A stretch of DNA of 64,000 bases, taken from positions 1,612,001 through 1,676,000 of the forward strand of contig JADKJC010000001.1 in NCBI GenBank assembly GCA_016722465.1, given 5' to 3'. The notes beneath the pieces were generated by a model, which had not been told where the DNA came from, did not search any database, and saw only the letters and a program-made list of their open reading frames with translations. The first letter of the stretch is position 1. Every line of letters begins with the position of its first letter. The position numbers and the translations under genes were made by a program. Of this stretch, positions 17,507-27,663 are shown piece after piece. The stretch comes from Chitinophagaceae bacterium. GTDB lineage: Bacteria > Bacteroidota > Bacteroidia > Chitinophagales > Chitinophagaceae.

Positions 17507-19468
17507 ATGAAGAAAAAGTATTGTTTGTTTAGTATAATGTTTTGTATAAGCATCTCAGTCTTTGCAAATGTGAAGCTGCCTGTAATTTTCTCTGATAACA
17601 TGGTATTGCAGCGCAACACTCTAATACCTGTTTGGGGTTGGGCTGATGCCAACGAAAAGATACAGGTGCAATTTAATCATCAAACTAAAACAATTAGGGC
17701 AGATAAAAATGGGAAATGGAAGGTAAGGCTGGATGCAGAGCCTGCCGGGGGGCCTTATGAATTATCCATCAATGGCAAAAATAGCATCCTTATAAAAAAT
17801 GTACTGGTTGGCGAAGTATGGCTTTGCAGTGGCCAATCCAATATGGAGTGGACAGTTGGCCTGTCAAACAACGCAAAGAAAGAAATTGCAACTGCTGATA
17901 ATCCCTTCATCCGGCACATAAAGGTTTTGCATGCCATAAGTTCATTGTCAGAAACTGAGCTTATTGCTGATGAATGGAAAGTGTGCGATTCAACTTCGGT
18001 TGCAAGTTTTTCAGGAATTGGATATTTTTTTGCAAGGAATATTTACGACAGTCTTAAAATTCCAATTGGTTTAATAAATGATTCCTGGGGCGGAACAAAT
18101 ATTGAAACATGGATCAGCCGTGAAGGGTTTGAAAGCAGCGATGAGTTTAAAGAAATGATTTCAGGTATGCCAAGGATTAATTTGGATTCACTTTCTAAAG
18201 TTAAAGTGAGGGCAAGTGAATTAAGAATTGAAGTATTGCAGGGCACAAAATTGAAAGACCTGAATACCAACTTATTCAATCAGTTATCATTTGATGATTC
18301 GCAATGGCCAATGTTAACGCAACCACAATTATGGGAACATCAAAGTTTAGGAGAATTGGATGGTGTAGTTTGGTTAAGAAAAACTGTTGCCCTGCCATCG
18401 CTTGATTTTGATAAAGAAACAATTTTAGAATTAGCAAAAATTGATGATAATGATATTACGTATGTAAACGGAATTAAAGTTGGGAGCACCAATCAATGGG
18501 ATGCAAAAAGAAAATATATAATTCCAGCCGGGGTATTAAAAGAAGGGAAAAACGTAATTGCTGTAAGAGTGGTTGACAATGGCGGTGGAGGAGGGATTTA
18601 TGGTGATTCTGCAGATTTAAAATTAAGTATTGGTAAATCTTCCTTTTCTTTAGTTGGCGACTGGAAATTCCAGGTGGAATCCATTAAAAAAACGACTAAT
18701 GAAAATTCGCTTCCTTCTCTATGCTATAATGCCATGATAAATCCTTTAATTCCTTTTGCTTTCCAGGGAGTATTGTGGTACCAGGGCGAATCAAATGCAG
18801 GAAGATCTTACCAGTACCGAAAAGCATTTCCATTGTTAATAAACGATTGGCGGCAGAAATGGAGTAACCCGGGTATGCCATTTTATTTTGTACAACTGGC
18901 AACTTTTAATACAACTGGCAACAGTATTAAAGGTTGTGGATGGGCTGAACTTAGGGAAGCTCAAACATTAACATTACAATTGCCAAATACAGGGATGTGT
19001 GTTACTACTGATATTGGTAATCCCTGGGATATTCACCCCACAAACAAACAGGAAGTTGGCAGGCGGCTGGCTGCTCTTGCATTAAATAATATTTACAATA
19101 AAAAAATGATTTGTAATGGCCCCACTTATAAGTCAATGGAAGTAAAAGGCAATGAAATCATTCTCTCATTTGACCATACCGGATCCGGTTTGGTTACTCC
19201 TGATAAATATGGCTACATCAAAGGTTTTGAAATAGCCGGGAATGACAGCGTATTTTATTTTGCCCGGGCATTTATCAGGAACAACCATATAATTCTCTTA
19301 TCGGAAAAAGTTGTCAGCCCAATGGCTGTTCATTTTGGATGGGTTGGTGATGCAAGCGATTGCAACCTGTTTAATAAAGAAGGATTTCCTGCCGTGCCTT
19401 TCAGAACTGATGAATGGATAACGGTTACAAAAGAGGAAAAGTATAAAATTGAAAAACTGAAATTATGA
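17507..19468 (+). CDS. Sialate O-acetylesterase family carbohydrate esterase (SASA/DUF303)
   Basis: A 653-aa secreted esterase (signal peptide MKKKYCLFSIMFCISISVFA). An N-terminal beta domain (VKLPVIFSDNMVLQRN, PVWGWADANEKIQV) leads to the SGNH-like block I VWLCSGQSNMEW (about 103-114), where Ser is the nucleophile. IGLINDSWGGTNIETWIS is block II, PFAFQGVLWYQGESNAG is block III, and the Asp/His end is seen in TTDIGNPWDIHPTNKQEVGRRLA. An inserted jelly-roll (about 265-385) interrupts the catalytic domain, as in many Bacteroidota members. In plant-glycan PULs this family usually removes acetyl groups from pectin or hemicellulose rather than sialic acid. It overlaps the GH27 start by 4 bp. Confidence 0.9.
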   Translation: MKKKYCLFSIMFCISISVFANVKLPVIFSDNMVLQRNTLIPVWGWADANEKIQVQFNHQTKTIRADKNGKWKVRLDAEPAGGPYELSINGKNSILIKNVLVGEVWLCSGQSNMEWTVGLSNNAKKEIATADNPFIRHIKVLHAISSLSETELIADEWKVCDSTSVASFSGIGYFFARNIYDSLKIPIGLINDSWGGTNIETWISREGFESSDEFKEMISGMPRINLDSLSKVKVRASELRIEVLQGTKLKDLNTNLFNQLSFDDSQWPMLTQPQLWEHQSLGELDGVVWLRKTVALPSLDFDKETILELAKIDDNDITYVNGIKVGSTNQWDAKRKYIIPAGVLKEGKNVIAVRVVDNGGGGGIYGDSADLKLSIGKSSFSLVGDWKFQVESIKKTTNENSLPSLCYNAMINPLIPFAFQGVLWYQGESNAGRSYQYRKAFPLLINDWRQKWSNPGMPFYFVQLATFNTTGNSIKGCGWAELREAQTLTLQLPNTGMCVTTDIGNPWDIHPTNKQEVGRRLAALALNNIYNKKMICNGPTYKSMEVKGNEIILSFDHTGSGLVTPDKYGYIKGFEIAGNDSVFYFARAFIRNNHIILLSEKVVSPMAVHFGWVGDASDCNLFNKEGFPAVPFRTDEWITVTKEEKYKIEKLKL

Positions 19469-20652
19469 AGAACCGTTTTTTTGTTGCGTTGTTATTCTTT
19501 TCTGTAGGCCTGCATGCTCAAAAGTTTGAAGGGCTGGCCAAAACACCTCCCATGGGCTGGAACAGCTGGAATAAATTTGCCTGCAACGTAGATGAAAAAC
19601 TGATACGTGAAACAGCTGATGCGATGGCTTCAAATGGTATGAAAGAGGCCGGTTACGAATACATTGTTATAGATGATTGCTGGCAGGTTTCCAGGGATGA
19701 AAATGGGAATATTGTATGTGATCCTGAACGCTTTCCTTCCGGCATGAAGGCTTTGGCCGATTATATTCATTCAATGGGGTTGAAATTCGGTTTGTATTCC
19801 TGTGCAGGCAGCAAAACCTGCGAAGGAAGGCCCGGTGGTCGTGGGCACGAATACCAGGACGCTAAGATGTATGCCTCATGGGGTATTGATTTTTTGAAAT
19901 ATGATTTTTGTAACACTGATGCTCAAAAAGCAGAAGGAGCATATAAAACAATGCGTGATGCATTGTATGCGGCCAAACGTCCTATTGTTTTCAGCATTTG
20001 CGAATGGGGAAGTACCGAGCCGTGGACATGGGCTAAAAATGTTGGGCATCTTTGGAGAACTACCGGCGATATCATGAATTGCTACGAATGCAAAGTAAAT
20101 TGGGGAGGGTATGGCTTTACATTAATTCTTGATAAAAATGCTGAGCTCGGAAGATATGCAGGTCCCGGTGGTTGGAATGACCCTGATATTCTCCAGGCAG
20201 GAAACGGAGTGTTAACAGATATTGAATCACGTTCGCATTTCACATTGTGGTGCATGATGGCAGCACCACTGTTCACCGGCAATGATATCAGATCGATGAC
20301 TCCTGCAATAAAAGAAATTTTGACAAATAAAGAAATCATTGCATTGAATCAGGACACACTCGGGAAGCAAGGGTATAAATGGTGGACGCTTGATGGCAAT
20401 ATTGAACTATGGCTCAAACCACTTTCTAACAATGAAATTGCATTGTGTTTTTTTAACCGGGGTAATGAAGTTAAAACAATTGATTTTGACTGGAAGCGAT
20501 ATTTTACCAATCTTAACGGCAAGACTTATGGTGTAACTGAAAAAACAATCATCAGAGATTTATGGCTCAAAAAATATATAGGTACTGCTGCAAATAACCT
20601 GAAAGTCGTTATTCAGCCACATGATGTATTAACTGTAAGGTTGAGTAAATAG
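19465..20652 (+). CDS. GH27 alpha-galactosidase, secreted
   Basis: Removes terminal alpha-galactose (395 aa). The signal peptide is MKNRFFVALLFFSVGLHAQ. The TIM barrel begins with the family signature TPPMGWNSWNKFACNVDEKLI and includes YIVIDDCWQ, KFGLYSCAGSKTCEGRPGG, the nucleophile Asp in FLKYDFCN and the acid/base Asp in RTTGDI. GPGGWNDPDILQAGNG and a C-terminal beta-sandwich follow. Its ATG overlaps the stop of the esterase gene (ATGA, 4 bp), implying co-translation. Together they suggest an acetylated, galactose-decorated substrate. All catalytic motifs are intact. Confidence 0.95.
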   Translation: MKNRFFVALLFFSVGLHAQKFEGLAKTPPMGWNSWNKFACNVDEKLIRETADAMASNGMKEAGYEYIVIDDCWQVSRDENGNIVCDPERFPSGMKALADYIHSMGLKFGLYSCAGSKTCEGRPGGRGHEYQDAKMYASWGIDFLKYDFCNTDAQKAEGAYKTMRDALYAAKRPIVFSICEWGSTEPWTWAKNVGHLWRTTGDIMNCYECKVNWGGYGFTLILDKNAELGRYAGPGGWNDPDILQAGNGVLTDIESRSHFTLWCMMAAPLFTGNDIRSMTPAIKEILTNKEIIALNQDTLGKQGYKWWTLDGNIELWLKPLSNNEIALCFFNRGNEVKTIDFDWKRYFTNLNGKTYGVTEKTIIRDLWLKKYIGTAANNLKVVIQPHDVLTVRLSK

Positions 20653-20717
20653 TTGATGATTATATTTTAGCATTTCAGAGTTTGTATAATTGTTTAAAAT
20701 TTAAATAACCATATAAA

Positions 20718-23339
20718 ATGAAATTCTTCAATTACATTTTTAGCATTGTTATACTGGGAGTAGTAATATCTGCTGCCTCGCAGGCCCAATCAATTAATTT
20801 GCCAAAGGAAAGCAAATTTAAGTTTGGTGATAATCCCGAATGGGCAAGCCTGGCATTTAATGACAATGATTGGGCTACTCAACAATTAGGAAAAAGTTTC
20901 AGAAAAGATTCTTCCTATGCCTGGTACAGAATAAAAATTGTTATTCCATCGGGTATGAAAACCGCCAAAGGAAAAGGCATCAAATTATATCTTGGTAAAA
21001 TTGATGATGTTGATCAAACTTACTTCAACGGGAAATTGATTGGTGAAACAGGTTCTTTCCCACCCAGCTATGTTACTCAATGGGAAAAACAGAGAATTTA
21101 TACTTTACCTGAAAAAGAAGTGGAGTGGGATAAAGAAAATGTAATTGCGGTAAGAATCTATAACTTAATTGGCGGAATGGGTATGTGGGAAGGGCCTTAT
21201 AGTTTTGAACCACTTGGTTGGCCGGATGAAGTTTCTTTTAAACAGGATTTTGTAGTAACGCCCAATAATGGATTCGCAGCAAAAATGGTTTTTACAAATA
21301 AAACCGGGGATGCGTTTAGCGGAACTATAAAATACTGGATTTCCAATAAAGCCAATAACAGTATTTTATTTTCTGAAACAAAACCTGTTCAGTTATCCAC
21401 AAAACAAGGATCTGAGGCTGTGGTGGCATTCACTGATTTTAAGCCTGCAAACGAAAATGTGTTTAATGTTGGCTACCAGATCAATGATAATAACAGCCCG
21501 CTGTTCATTAAAAAAGAGCAGTTGTATATCGCTACCGGGAACCTTGAAATTCCTTTTACAGGCGAAGTAAAGCCATTGATTAAAGATAAAATACCAACTC
21601 ACTTTGCAACTATTCCATTCAGGGATCAGCATTTTAATGGCTATTTAAATACACGCTTTACACAAAATTTAGAACAACGGTTACTGAAAGTTGATGAGTT
21701 TGGATTAATGGGTTCTTATATGAACCGGCCTGGCATACACCCCTGGGCTGGTGAGCATGTAGGCAAATACCTCGAAACAGCCACCAATGTTTGGAAGCTG
21801 ACGCATAATGCCGCATTAAAAAAGCAAATGGACCGGATGATGTACGAATTAATCAATACTCAAAAAGAAGACGGTTACTTAGGCACTTATACTCCCGATC
21901 AATACTGGACCAGTTGGGATGTGTGGAGTCACAAATATAATTTACATGGCTTGCTCACCTATTATGCTGCAACTGGATATAAACCTGCAGTAGAAACCTG
22001 TAAAAGAATGGGTGATTTATTATGCAAAACCTTTGGAAAAAGCAAGGGGCAAAAAGATATTATTTTAGCAGGAGAACATGTTGGCATGGCTGCTACAAGT
22101 GTATTGGATGCAATGGTTGAATTATACAGATACACGGCTGACAAAAAGTATTTAGATTTTTGTTACTACATTTTAGATGCATGGGAACAGGATAATGGCC
22201 CAAAAGTTATCAGTTCAATACTGGCAACAGGGAAAGTGAAAAAAGTAGGCAATGGTAAAGCCTATGAAATGCTTTCCAATTATGTTGGCCTGGTTAAGTT
22301 ATATCAGATAACCGGGGATAAAAAATTCCTGAAAGCTACTGAAATGGCATGGGAGGATGTTGTGGCTAATCAATTATACATTACAGGCACTTCCAGTTCT
22401 CATGAACATTTTCAGGATGATGAATATTTACCTGCGACCAATAAAGATAATATGGGTGAGGGCTGTGTAACCACTACCTGGGTTCAATTAAATCAAAATT
22501 TATTTGCCACTACGGGAGATGTAAAATATTTAAATCAATTAGAAAGATCGGTATATAATCACTTGCTGGCTGCGGAAAATCCCCAAACCGGTTGTGTAAG
22601 TTATTATACACCATTGATGAATAAGAAGCCTTACACCTGTTATATTACCTGTTGTCAATCGAGTGTGCCAAGAGGGATTGCATTGGTGCCCAACTTTACT
22701 TTCGGGAATATCGATAACACCCCAACCATTTTATTTTACGAGCCTGCTGTTTATAAAGAAAAAATTACAGCACCTGATAAAAATAATATTGATGTTGCAT
22801 TTAAATTAGAAGGCAATTTTCCTGAAAGCGGGCATCTTGTTTTATCAGTTACAAGCTCAAAGCCAGCCAGCTTCCCTGTAGCATTGAGAGTACCTGAGTG
22901 GTGTACGAATTATACTGCTAAAGCCGGAGGGAAAATTTATAAGGGCACCCCCAATCAATTTATAACGATTACAAAAAACTGGAAACAGGGGGAGAAAGTG
23001 ATGATCAGTTTTGATATGCCGGTTAAAACTATTGCTGGCGGTAAAAGTTATCCCAACCAGGTTGCCTTTCAACGTGGACCGCAAATTTTGGCTTTGGATG
23101 GAAGTTTAAATACTGCCAGTGCAAATGACTTTATTTTAAATTCAAAAGAAGGCGTATCCATTGACAACCCCAACCTGACAAATGATTCTAAGATGTTGCC
23201 AACTCATTGGATTGGGAAACAGGCTTATTCAATAGAAGGATTCAAAAAAAACGAAAAAATAATTTTAGTACCCTTTGCCGAGGCCAGCCAAACCGAAGGC
23301 GAAATGAGAGTTTGGTTGCCCTTCAATATAAAAAAGTAA
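20718..23339 (+). CDS. GH127 (DUF1680) beta-L-arabinofuranosidase-type enzyme with N-terminal jelly-roll
   Basis: An 873-aa secreted enzyme (signal peptide up to about residue 24). The first 180 residues form a galactose-binding-like jelly-roll (WYRIKIVIP, TYFNGKLIGETGSFP). The catalytic (alpha/alpha)6 barrel follows (GLMGSYMNRPGIHPWAGEHVGKYLETA). Known GH127 chemistry uses a zinc-bound cysteine nucleophile held by Glu-x-Cys and Cys-Cys. Here GEGC gives Glu581 and Cys583, and ITCCQSS gives Cys645 and Cys646, so all four ligands are present. C-terminal beta domains complete the fold. The family includes beta-L-arabinofuranosidases, but some members act on other pentoses or deoxy sugars. It lies 4 bp before the GH5 gene. 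Confidence 0.88.
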   Translation: MKFFNYIFSIVILGVVISAASQAQSINLPKESKFKFGDNPEWASLAFNDNDWATQQLGKSFRKDSSYAWYRIKIVIPSGMKTAKGKGIKLYLGKIDDVDQTYFNGKLIGETGSFPPSYVTQWEKQRIYTLPEKEVEWDKENVIAVRIYNLIGGMGMWEGPYSFEPLGWPDEVSFKQDFVVTPNNGFAAKMVFTNKTGDAFSGTIKYWISNKANNSILFSETKPVQLSTKQGSEAVVAFTDFKPANENVFNVGYQINDNNSPLFIKKEQLYIATGNLEIPFTGEVKPLIKDKIPTHFATIPFRDQHFNGYLNTRFTQNLEQRLLKVDEFGLMGSYMNRPGIHPWAGEHVGKYLETATNVWKLTHNAALKKQMDRMMYELINTQKEDGYLGTYTPDQYWTSWDVWSHKYNLHGLLTYYAATGYKPAVETCKRMGDLLCKTFGKSKGQKDIILAGEHVGMAATSVLDAMVELYRYTADKKYLDFCYYILDAWEQDNGPKVISSILATGKVKKVGNGKAYEMLSNYVGLVKLYQITGDKKFLKATEMAWEDVVANQLYITGTSSSHEHFQDDEYLPATNKDNMGEGCVTTTWVQLNQNLFATTGDVKYLNQLERSVYNHLLAAENPQTGCVSYYTPLMNKKPYTCYITCCQSSVPRGIALVPNFTFGNIDNTPTILFYEPAVYKEKITAPDKNNIDVAFKLEGNFPESGHLVLSVTSSKPASFPVALRVPEWCTNYTAKAGGKIYKGTPNQFITITKNWKQGEKVMISFDMPVKTIAGGKSYPNQVAFQRGPQILALDGSLNTASANDFILNSKEGVSIDNPNLTNDSKMLPTHWIGKQAYSIEGFKKNEKIILVPFAEASQTEGEMRVWLPFNIKK

Positions 23340-23343
23340 GGAA

Positions 23344-24985
23344 ATGAAAAAAATAGCTATTCTATTTTTAGCCTTTGCCGGCAGTAATTTTTGTTCCGCA
23401 CAACAGAAGCAGGAAAATAAAATAAGTTTCTTGCATACCGCCGGTCAGGATATCGTTAATGAATCAGGCGAAAAAATATTATTAAAAGGTGTTGGATTGG
23501 GAAACTGGCTTTTACCAGAGGGATATATGTGGAAATTCGGAGGCCTTGGAGATCGGCCCCGCAAAATAGAAAAAGTAGTGGCCGATTTAATTGGAAAAGA
23601 AAAAGCAGCAGCGTTTTGGAAGACATTCCGACAGAATTATATCACCGAGGCAGATATAAAGCGAATTGCTGAATTGGGATTTAATTCTGTACGGCCAGCA
23701 TTAAATTCAAGATTGTTTTTAACTGAAGGCGAAAGTCCTGTTTATGTGGAAGAAGGGTTTCAATTAATTGATTCCTTAGTTACCTGGTGCAAAAAATATA
23801 ACCTGTATGTGATTATTGATATGCATGGGGCACCTGGCGGGCAAACAGGTGCCAATATTGACGATAGCCCGAATGATATCCCTGAGCTTTTTATTGAAAA
23901 AAAATACCAGGATCAGTTGGTCGATCTTTGGGTTAAACTTGCACAGGAATATAAAGATGAACCTGTTGTTGCAGCGTATGATTTATTAAATGAACCACTG
24001 CCCATCGGTACCGGGTCTGCAGATAGATACAAACATTTACTTGAGCCGCTGTATAAACGCATTACTGAAGCTATTCGCAAGGTTGATCAACAGCACATGA
24101 TTACGCTGGAAGGGTTTAACTGGTCGAACGACTGGTCTCTTTTTACAAAACCATTTGATAATAATGTGTTTTACCAGTTTCATTATTATTGCTGGGCCAG
24201 GCCCGATAATTTAAATGGCATTGATCAATATCTTAAAAAGAGAGATGAATTGAATACACCAGTATGGGTTGGCGAAACTGGTGAGAAAGGGAATGCAATC
24301 TACTGGGCAACTACTCAACTATTTGAATCCAATAACATTGGGTTTTCATTTTGGCCCTGGAAAAAAATGGATACTGAGAACACTCCGTATTCGATTAAAA
24401 AACCTGTTAGCTGGGATTTGATTGCTGAATACACAAGAGGAGGAGCAAAACCAGATGCTCAGCTTGCTGAAAAAATATTCAATGAGTTACTTGAAAACAT
24501 AAAAATTTCTAATTGCGATTATTTTGAAGATGTTTGCAATGCGATCTTAACAAGGATTCCTGCAAAAATTGAAGCGGAAAACTATGGTTTTGATGGGTTT
24601 AGCCATTCTTATTATATTGCTGACACAACAAACAAGTCGAAATTTTACAGAAAAAACGAACCCGTAAAAAATAAATCTTGACAGCAAGGTGAAAGATCAG
24701 TTTTGGTCTGAGCAATCGATAGAACTGCAACAATCAGAATGGGTAGTTTATAATTTTGAAAGTATAAGTACCAGAAAATATAATCTTACTCTCAGGGTAT
24801 CGGCTGCTAATGAACCAGCACAACTGACAATTGTCATCAATAATAAAAAAGTGAATGTTGATATAACCAATACAGAGTTCAATGAAGTAAGTATAGGAGA
24901 TTATAAACTAAAAAAAGGGAGAAACAGGGTTAAGATACTTGCTAAATCAAATGCTGTGAAAGTGGATTGGATAAAGTGTAACTGA
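23344..24985 (+). CDS. GH5 glycoside hydrolase with C-terminal carbohydrate-binding domain, frameshifted
   Basis: A secreted retaining beta-glycanase. After the signal peptide (ends FCSAQ) the TIM barrel shows ILLKGVGLGNWLLPEGYMW, IDMHGAPGGQTG, the acid/base Glu in AYDLLNEPLP and the nucleophile Glu in VWVGETGEKGN. A CBM6-like beta-sandwich starts at about residue 405 (IPAKIEAENYGFDGFSHS). It is cut by one extra base in the A run 24666-24671; removing it joins EPVK to INLDSKVKDQFWSEQ, and the domain ends RVKILAKSNAVKVDWIKCN. The barrel looks like the exo-glucanase-like branch of GH5, but the backbone specificity (glucan, mannan, xylan) is not decided. Confidence 0.87.
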
Positions 24986-25000
24986 TTAAATTAAAAGTAA

Positions 25001-25921
25001 ATGAGTACAAACAAGATAATCGTTATTGGCAGTTCCAATACAGACATGGTTGTAAAATCACCGGTGCTTCCAAAACCGGGCGAAACAATATTGGGAGGAA
25101 CTTTCCTGATGAATGCAGGAGGCAAAGGAGCTAACCAGGCTGTTGCTGCTGCAAGATTGGGTGGTGATGTTACGTTGGTTGCAAAAGTTGGCAATGATAT
25201 TTTTGGAAAGCAAAGCATTGATGGATTCAAAAAAGAAAACATTAATACTGATTTTGTTTTTATTGATAAAGAAGCTCCATCAGGTATAGCTTTAATCATG
25301 GTTAATGAAGAAGGGGAGAATTGCATTGTGGTTGCTCCCGGTGCCAATGCCCTGCTGTTAGCAGCCGATATCGAGCAGGTGATAAATCTTTCGGAAGCAG
25401 AGATTATTTTAATGCAATTGGAAATACCAATAGAAACAATTGCAGCAGTGGCAAAATTTGCAAAAGCAAACAATCAAAAGGTAATCATCAATCCAGCTCC
25501 TGCTCAAAAGTTGACCGATGAATTACTGAATGGTTTATATCTGATTACACCTAATGAAACAGAAGCTTCTTTACTAACAGGTTTAACTGTAGAAGATGAG
25601 ATAACAGCATCACAGGCGGCGGAAGTTTTTTTAAGTAAAGGGGTGCAAAATGTAATTATCACTTTGGGCAAACAGGGCGCCTACTTTCAAAATAAAGATT
25701 CAAAATTTAAGATAGCTGCTCCAATAGTAAAAGCTCTGGATACTACAGCCGCAGGAGATACATTCAGTGGGGCTATGGCAGTTGCCATTGCAGAAAAAAT
25801 GGATTGGGCGAATGCGATAAAATTTGCTGTGAAAGCTGCTTCTGTTTCTGTTACAAGAATGGGGGCTCAATCATCTGTACCTATGAGAAGTGAAATAGGG
25901 TTTGAAATAATTACTGTATAA
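25001..25921 (+). CDS. rbsK: Ribokinase (PfkB family)
   Basis: Phosphorylates ribose or a similar sugar with ATP in the cytoplasm (306 aa). Features are IVIGSSNTDMVVKSPVLPKPGET at the N-terminus and NAGGKGANQAVAAARLGG (PfkB signature 1). The C-terminal signature is DTTAAGDTFSGAMAVAIA, with the catalytic base Asp in TAAGDTF, and LITPNETEASLLTG is also present. It lies 15 bp after the GH5 gene and 11 bp before the sugar porter, so it shares the PUL transcript. Ribokinases are distinguished from fructokinases mainly by the N-terminal motif, which fits ribose here; other pentoses or deoxyribose are possible. Confidence 0.88.
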   Translation: MSTNKIIVIGSSNTDMVVKSPVLPKPGETILGGTFLMNAGGKGANQAVAAARLGGDVTLVAKVGNDIFGKQSIDGFKKENINTDFVFIDKEAPSGIALIMVNEEGENCIVVAPGANALLLAADIEQVINLSEAEIILMQLEIPIETIAAVAKFAKANNQKVIINPAPAQKLTDELLNGLYLITPNETEASLLTGLTVEDEITASQAAEVFLSKGVQNVIITLGKQGAYFQNKDSKFKIAAPIVKALDTTAAGDTFSGAMAVAIAEKMDWANAIKFAVKAASVSVTRMGAQSSVPMRSEIGFEIITV

Positions 25922-25932
25922 AAACTAACTGT

Positions 25933-26931
25933 ATGTTTATTGTAGAAAATTATGGATTGGCTATTATTCTCTGTGTTGTAACCATGCTCTGCTGGGGTTC
26001 ATGGGCCAATACAACAAAACTTACCACTAAAACCTGGAGATTTGAACTGTTATACTGGGATTATGGGTTTGGCATTTTACTCACTACTTTATTGCTGGCT
26101 TTTACATTAGGAAGTAATGGAAGTGAGGGGCGGTCTTTTATTGACGATATGAAGCAGGCAGATAACGGTAATATTTCATCATCATTTGCCGGCGGTGTTA
26201 TTTTTAATTTGGCAAACATCTTATTGGTTGCAGCAATTGGTATTGCAGGTATGTCTGTTGCATTTCCTGTAGGAATAGGTATTGCATTGGTGCTGGGTGT
26301 AATTGTCAATTATATTTCAAACCCACAAGGAAACCCGGTGTTAATATTTGGCGGAGTTGCATTGATTGCATTAGCGATTATTTTCAATGCAAGGGCTTAT
26401 CAAAAATTACAATCTAATACCGAAGGAAGTGTTTCAAAGAAAGGGTTAATTCTTTCAGTAGTCAGTGGATGTTTAATGGGCTTGTTTTACAAATATGTAG
26501 CAGGCTCAATGGTTACCGATTTCAATGTGCCCGAAGAAGGGAAATTAACTCATTATACTGCACTGGTATTTTTTGCCATCGGCATAGTCATTAGCAGTTT
26601 TGTTTTCAATACTATACAAATGAAGCGCCCGTTTGTGGGCGTATCACTTTCTTTTAGTACGTACTTTAAAGGAAAATTAAAAGACCATCTGGTTGGGGTT
26701 TTAGGTGGTGTAATATGGTGTGTAGGGATGTCATTAAGTATTATTGCATCGGGTAAGGCCGGGCCGGCAGTTTCCTATGGCTTAGGCCAGGGGGCAACAG
26801 TTGTAGCAGCACTTTGGGGTATTTATATATGGAAAGAATTTGATAAAGCACCAAAAGGTACAAAGTCATTGTTGAATGTGATGCTGTTGTTATACATCAC
26901 CGGTTTGGCAATGATTATACTTTCCAAATAA
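25933..26931 (+). CDS. GRP/RhaT-type sugar transporter (drug/metabolite transporter superfamily)
   Basis: A 332-aa inner-membrane protein with about ten hydrophobic helices and no signal peptide. CVVTMLCWGSWANTTKLT in helix 1, FELLYWDYGFG in helix 2, and SVAFPVGIGIALVLGVIVNY resemble the glucose/ribose porter (GRP) branch, which couples sugar uptake to a cation. It is the last gene of the PUL and directly follows the ribokinase. Together they form an import-and-phosphorylate pair, like the ribose modules of other Bacteroidota. The transported sugar is inferred from that pairing only. Confidence 0.85.
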   Translation: MFIVENYGLAIILCVVTMLCWGSWANTTKLTTKTWRFELLYWDYGFGILLTTLLLAFTLGSNGSEGRSFIDDMKQADNGNISSSFAGGVIFNLANILLVAAIGIAGMSVAFPVGIGIALVLGVIVNYISNPQGNPVLIFGGVALIALAIIFNARAYQKLQSNTEGSVSKKGLILSVVSGCLMGLFYKYVAGSMVTDFNVPEEGKLTHYTALVFFAIGIVISSFVFNTIQMKRPFVGVSLSFSTYFKGKLKDHLVGVLGGVIWCVGMSLSIIASGKAGPAVSYGLGQGATVVAALWGIYIWKEFDKAPKGTKSLLNVMLLLYITGLAMIILSK

Positions 26932-27418
26932 AAGTTTAAAAACTTAATTTATTGTTTTAACTATAACACCAGTGCCTGAAATTTACCTGTAATTCCCCAA
27001 CCGTTAGATTACAGTTAAATGAATTATTGGTGAGTTAGTTTAATAGATAGTGAACAAAAGTAGAAATTATAATGTACATGCTGTAAGCTTCTGCAAATAG
27101 TATTAGTATCCATATTGGTGAAATTTTATCTGGTGATATATTTCGGCCAGCTTCTGCCAAAGCTATTGGCTCTTCACAATCGTAAATAAAGGTCTTCGCT
27201 CCATTTCATTCTGCCTGCTGTTTTAAAAAAAATTTTTCCATCCCAATGGTAGCTTTTTCTCATTTATATAAGAGAATTTTTTTTTGCTGAAAACCTCGAC
27301 TTCCTGCCCCGCTTCTATTGTGGGTTGCCTAAGCTGGCCAAATCCTCATTTTGTGCCGACTTATTAGAAGGCTCATTATAAAAAGCAATAGCATGAAACA
27401 TGATTAAAATCAAAAGAT
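26932..27418. other. Gap after the PUL: no intact gene, degraded sequence
   Basis: About 490 bp without a convincing gene or clear terminator. On the minus strand around 27010-27205 a start-less open stretch reads KTFIYDCEEPIALAEAGRN and then turns hydrophobic. It is bounded by stops and I cannot assign it. T- and A-rich stretches (for example around 27225-27240 and 27280) break all frames. It looks like decayed DNA leading into the mobile-element remnants at 27419-28092. Confidence 0.4.
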
Positions 27419-27598
27419 ATGGTACTTATTGGCAGATTGACCAAAGATGCAGTTTCAGCATATACTGATATGCAGGGGAAGCCAGGGGGCCACTCAATTG
27501 CCATGTTGATACCATTAAAGGTTCATCAACAGATGAAAAGCGATTCTGTAAAGGTTGAACAAGCAAAGAAAGAAGTATTAGAAGATCTTCCATGCTGA
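27419..27598 (+). CDS. Short ORF resembling the start of a single-strand DNA-binding protein
   Basis: A 59-codon ATG-to-TGA frame. Its first residues MVLIGRLTKDAVSAYTDMQG resemble the N-terminal strand of Bacteroidota SSB-like proteins (IGRLTKDA motif). The remainder (PLKVHQQMKSDSVKVEQAKK) does not look like an OB fold and the protein stops early. Probably a truncated remnant of an SSB-like gene from a mobile element; a genuine short protein cannot be excluded. A strong hairpin follows 17 bp downstream. Confidence 0.4.
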   Translation: MVLIGRLTKDAVSAYTDMQGKPGGHSIAMLIPLKVHQQMKSDSVKVEQAKKEVLEDLPC

Positions 27599-27614
27599 TG
27601 GTTCAAAGCCAGGA

Positions 27615-27644
27615 AAGCAGCCGAACCTTTACGTTCGGCTGCTT
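27615..27644. terminator. Strong hairpin, terminator-like without T tract
   Basis: A 12-bp perfect stem (27615-27626 with 27633-27644), 6-nt loop, between the SSB-like ORF and the recombinase remnant. No T run on either strand, so it is either a weak terminator or part of the decayed mobile element. Confidence 0.45.
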
Positions 27645-27663
27645 GGTTATGAAATGTACTTAA

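Noticed and set aside
24991..25473. A 160-aa minus-strand frame
   Set aside because: It is antisense to the ribokinase gene, which has both PfkB signatures; the antisense frame has no recognisable motif.
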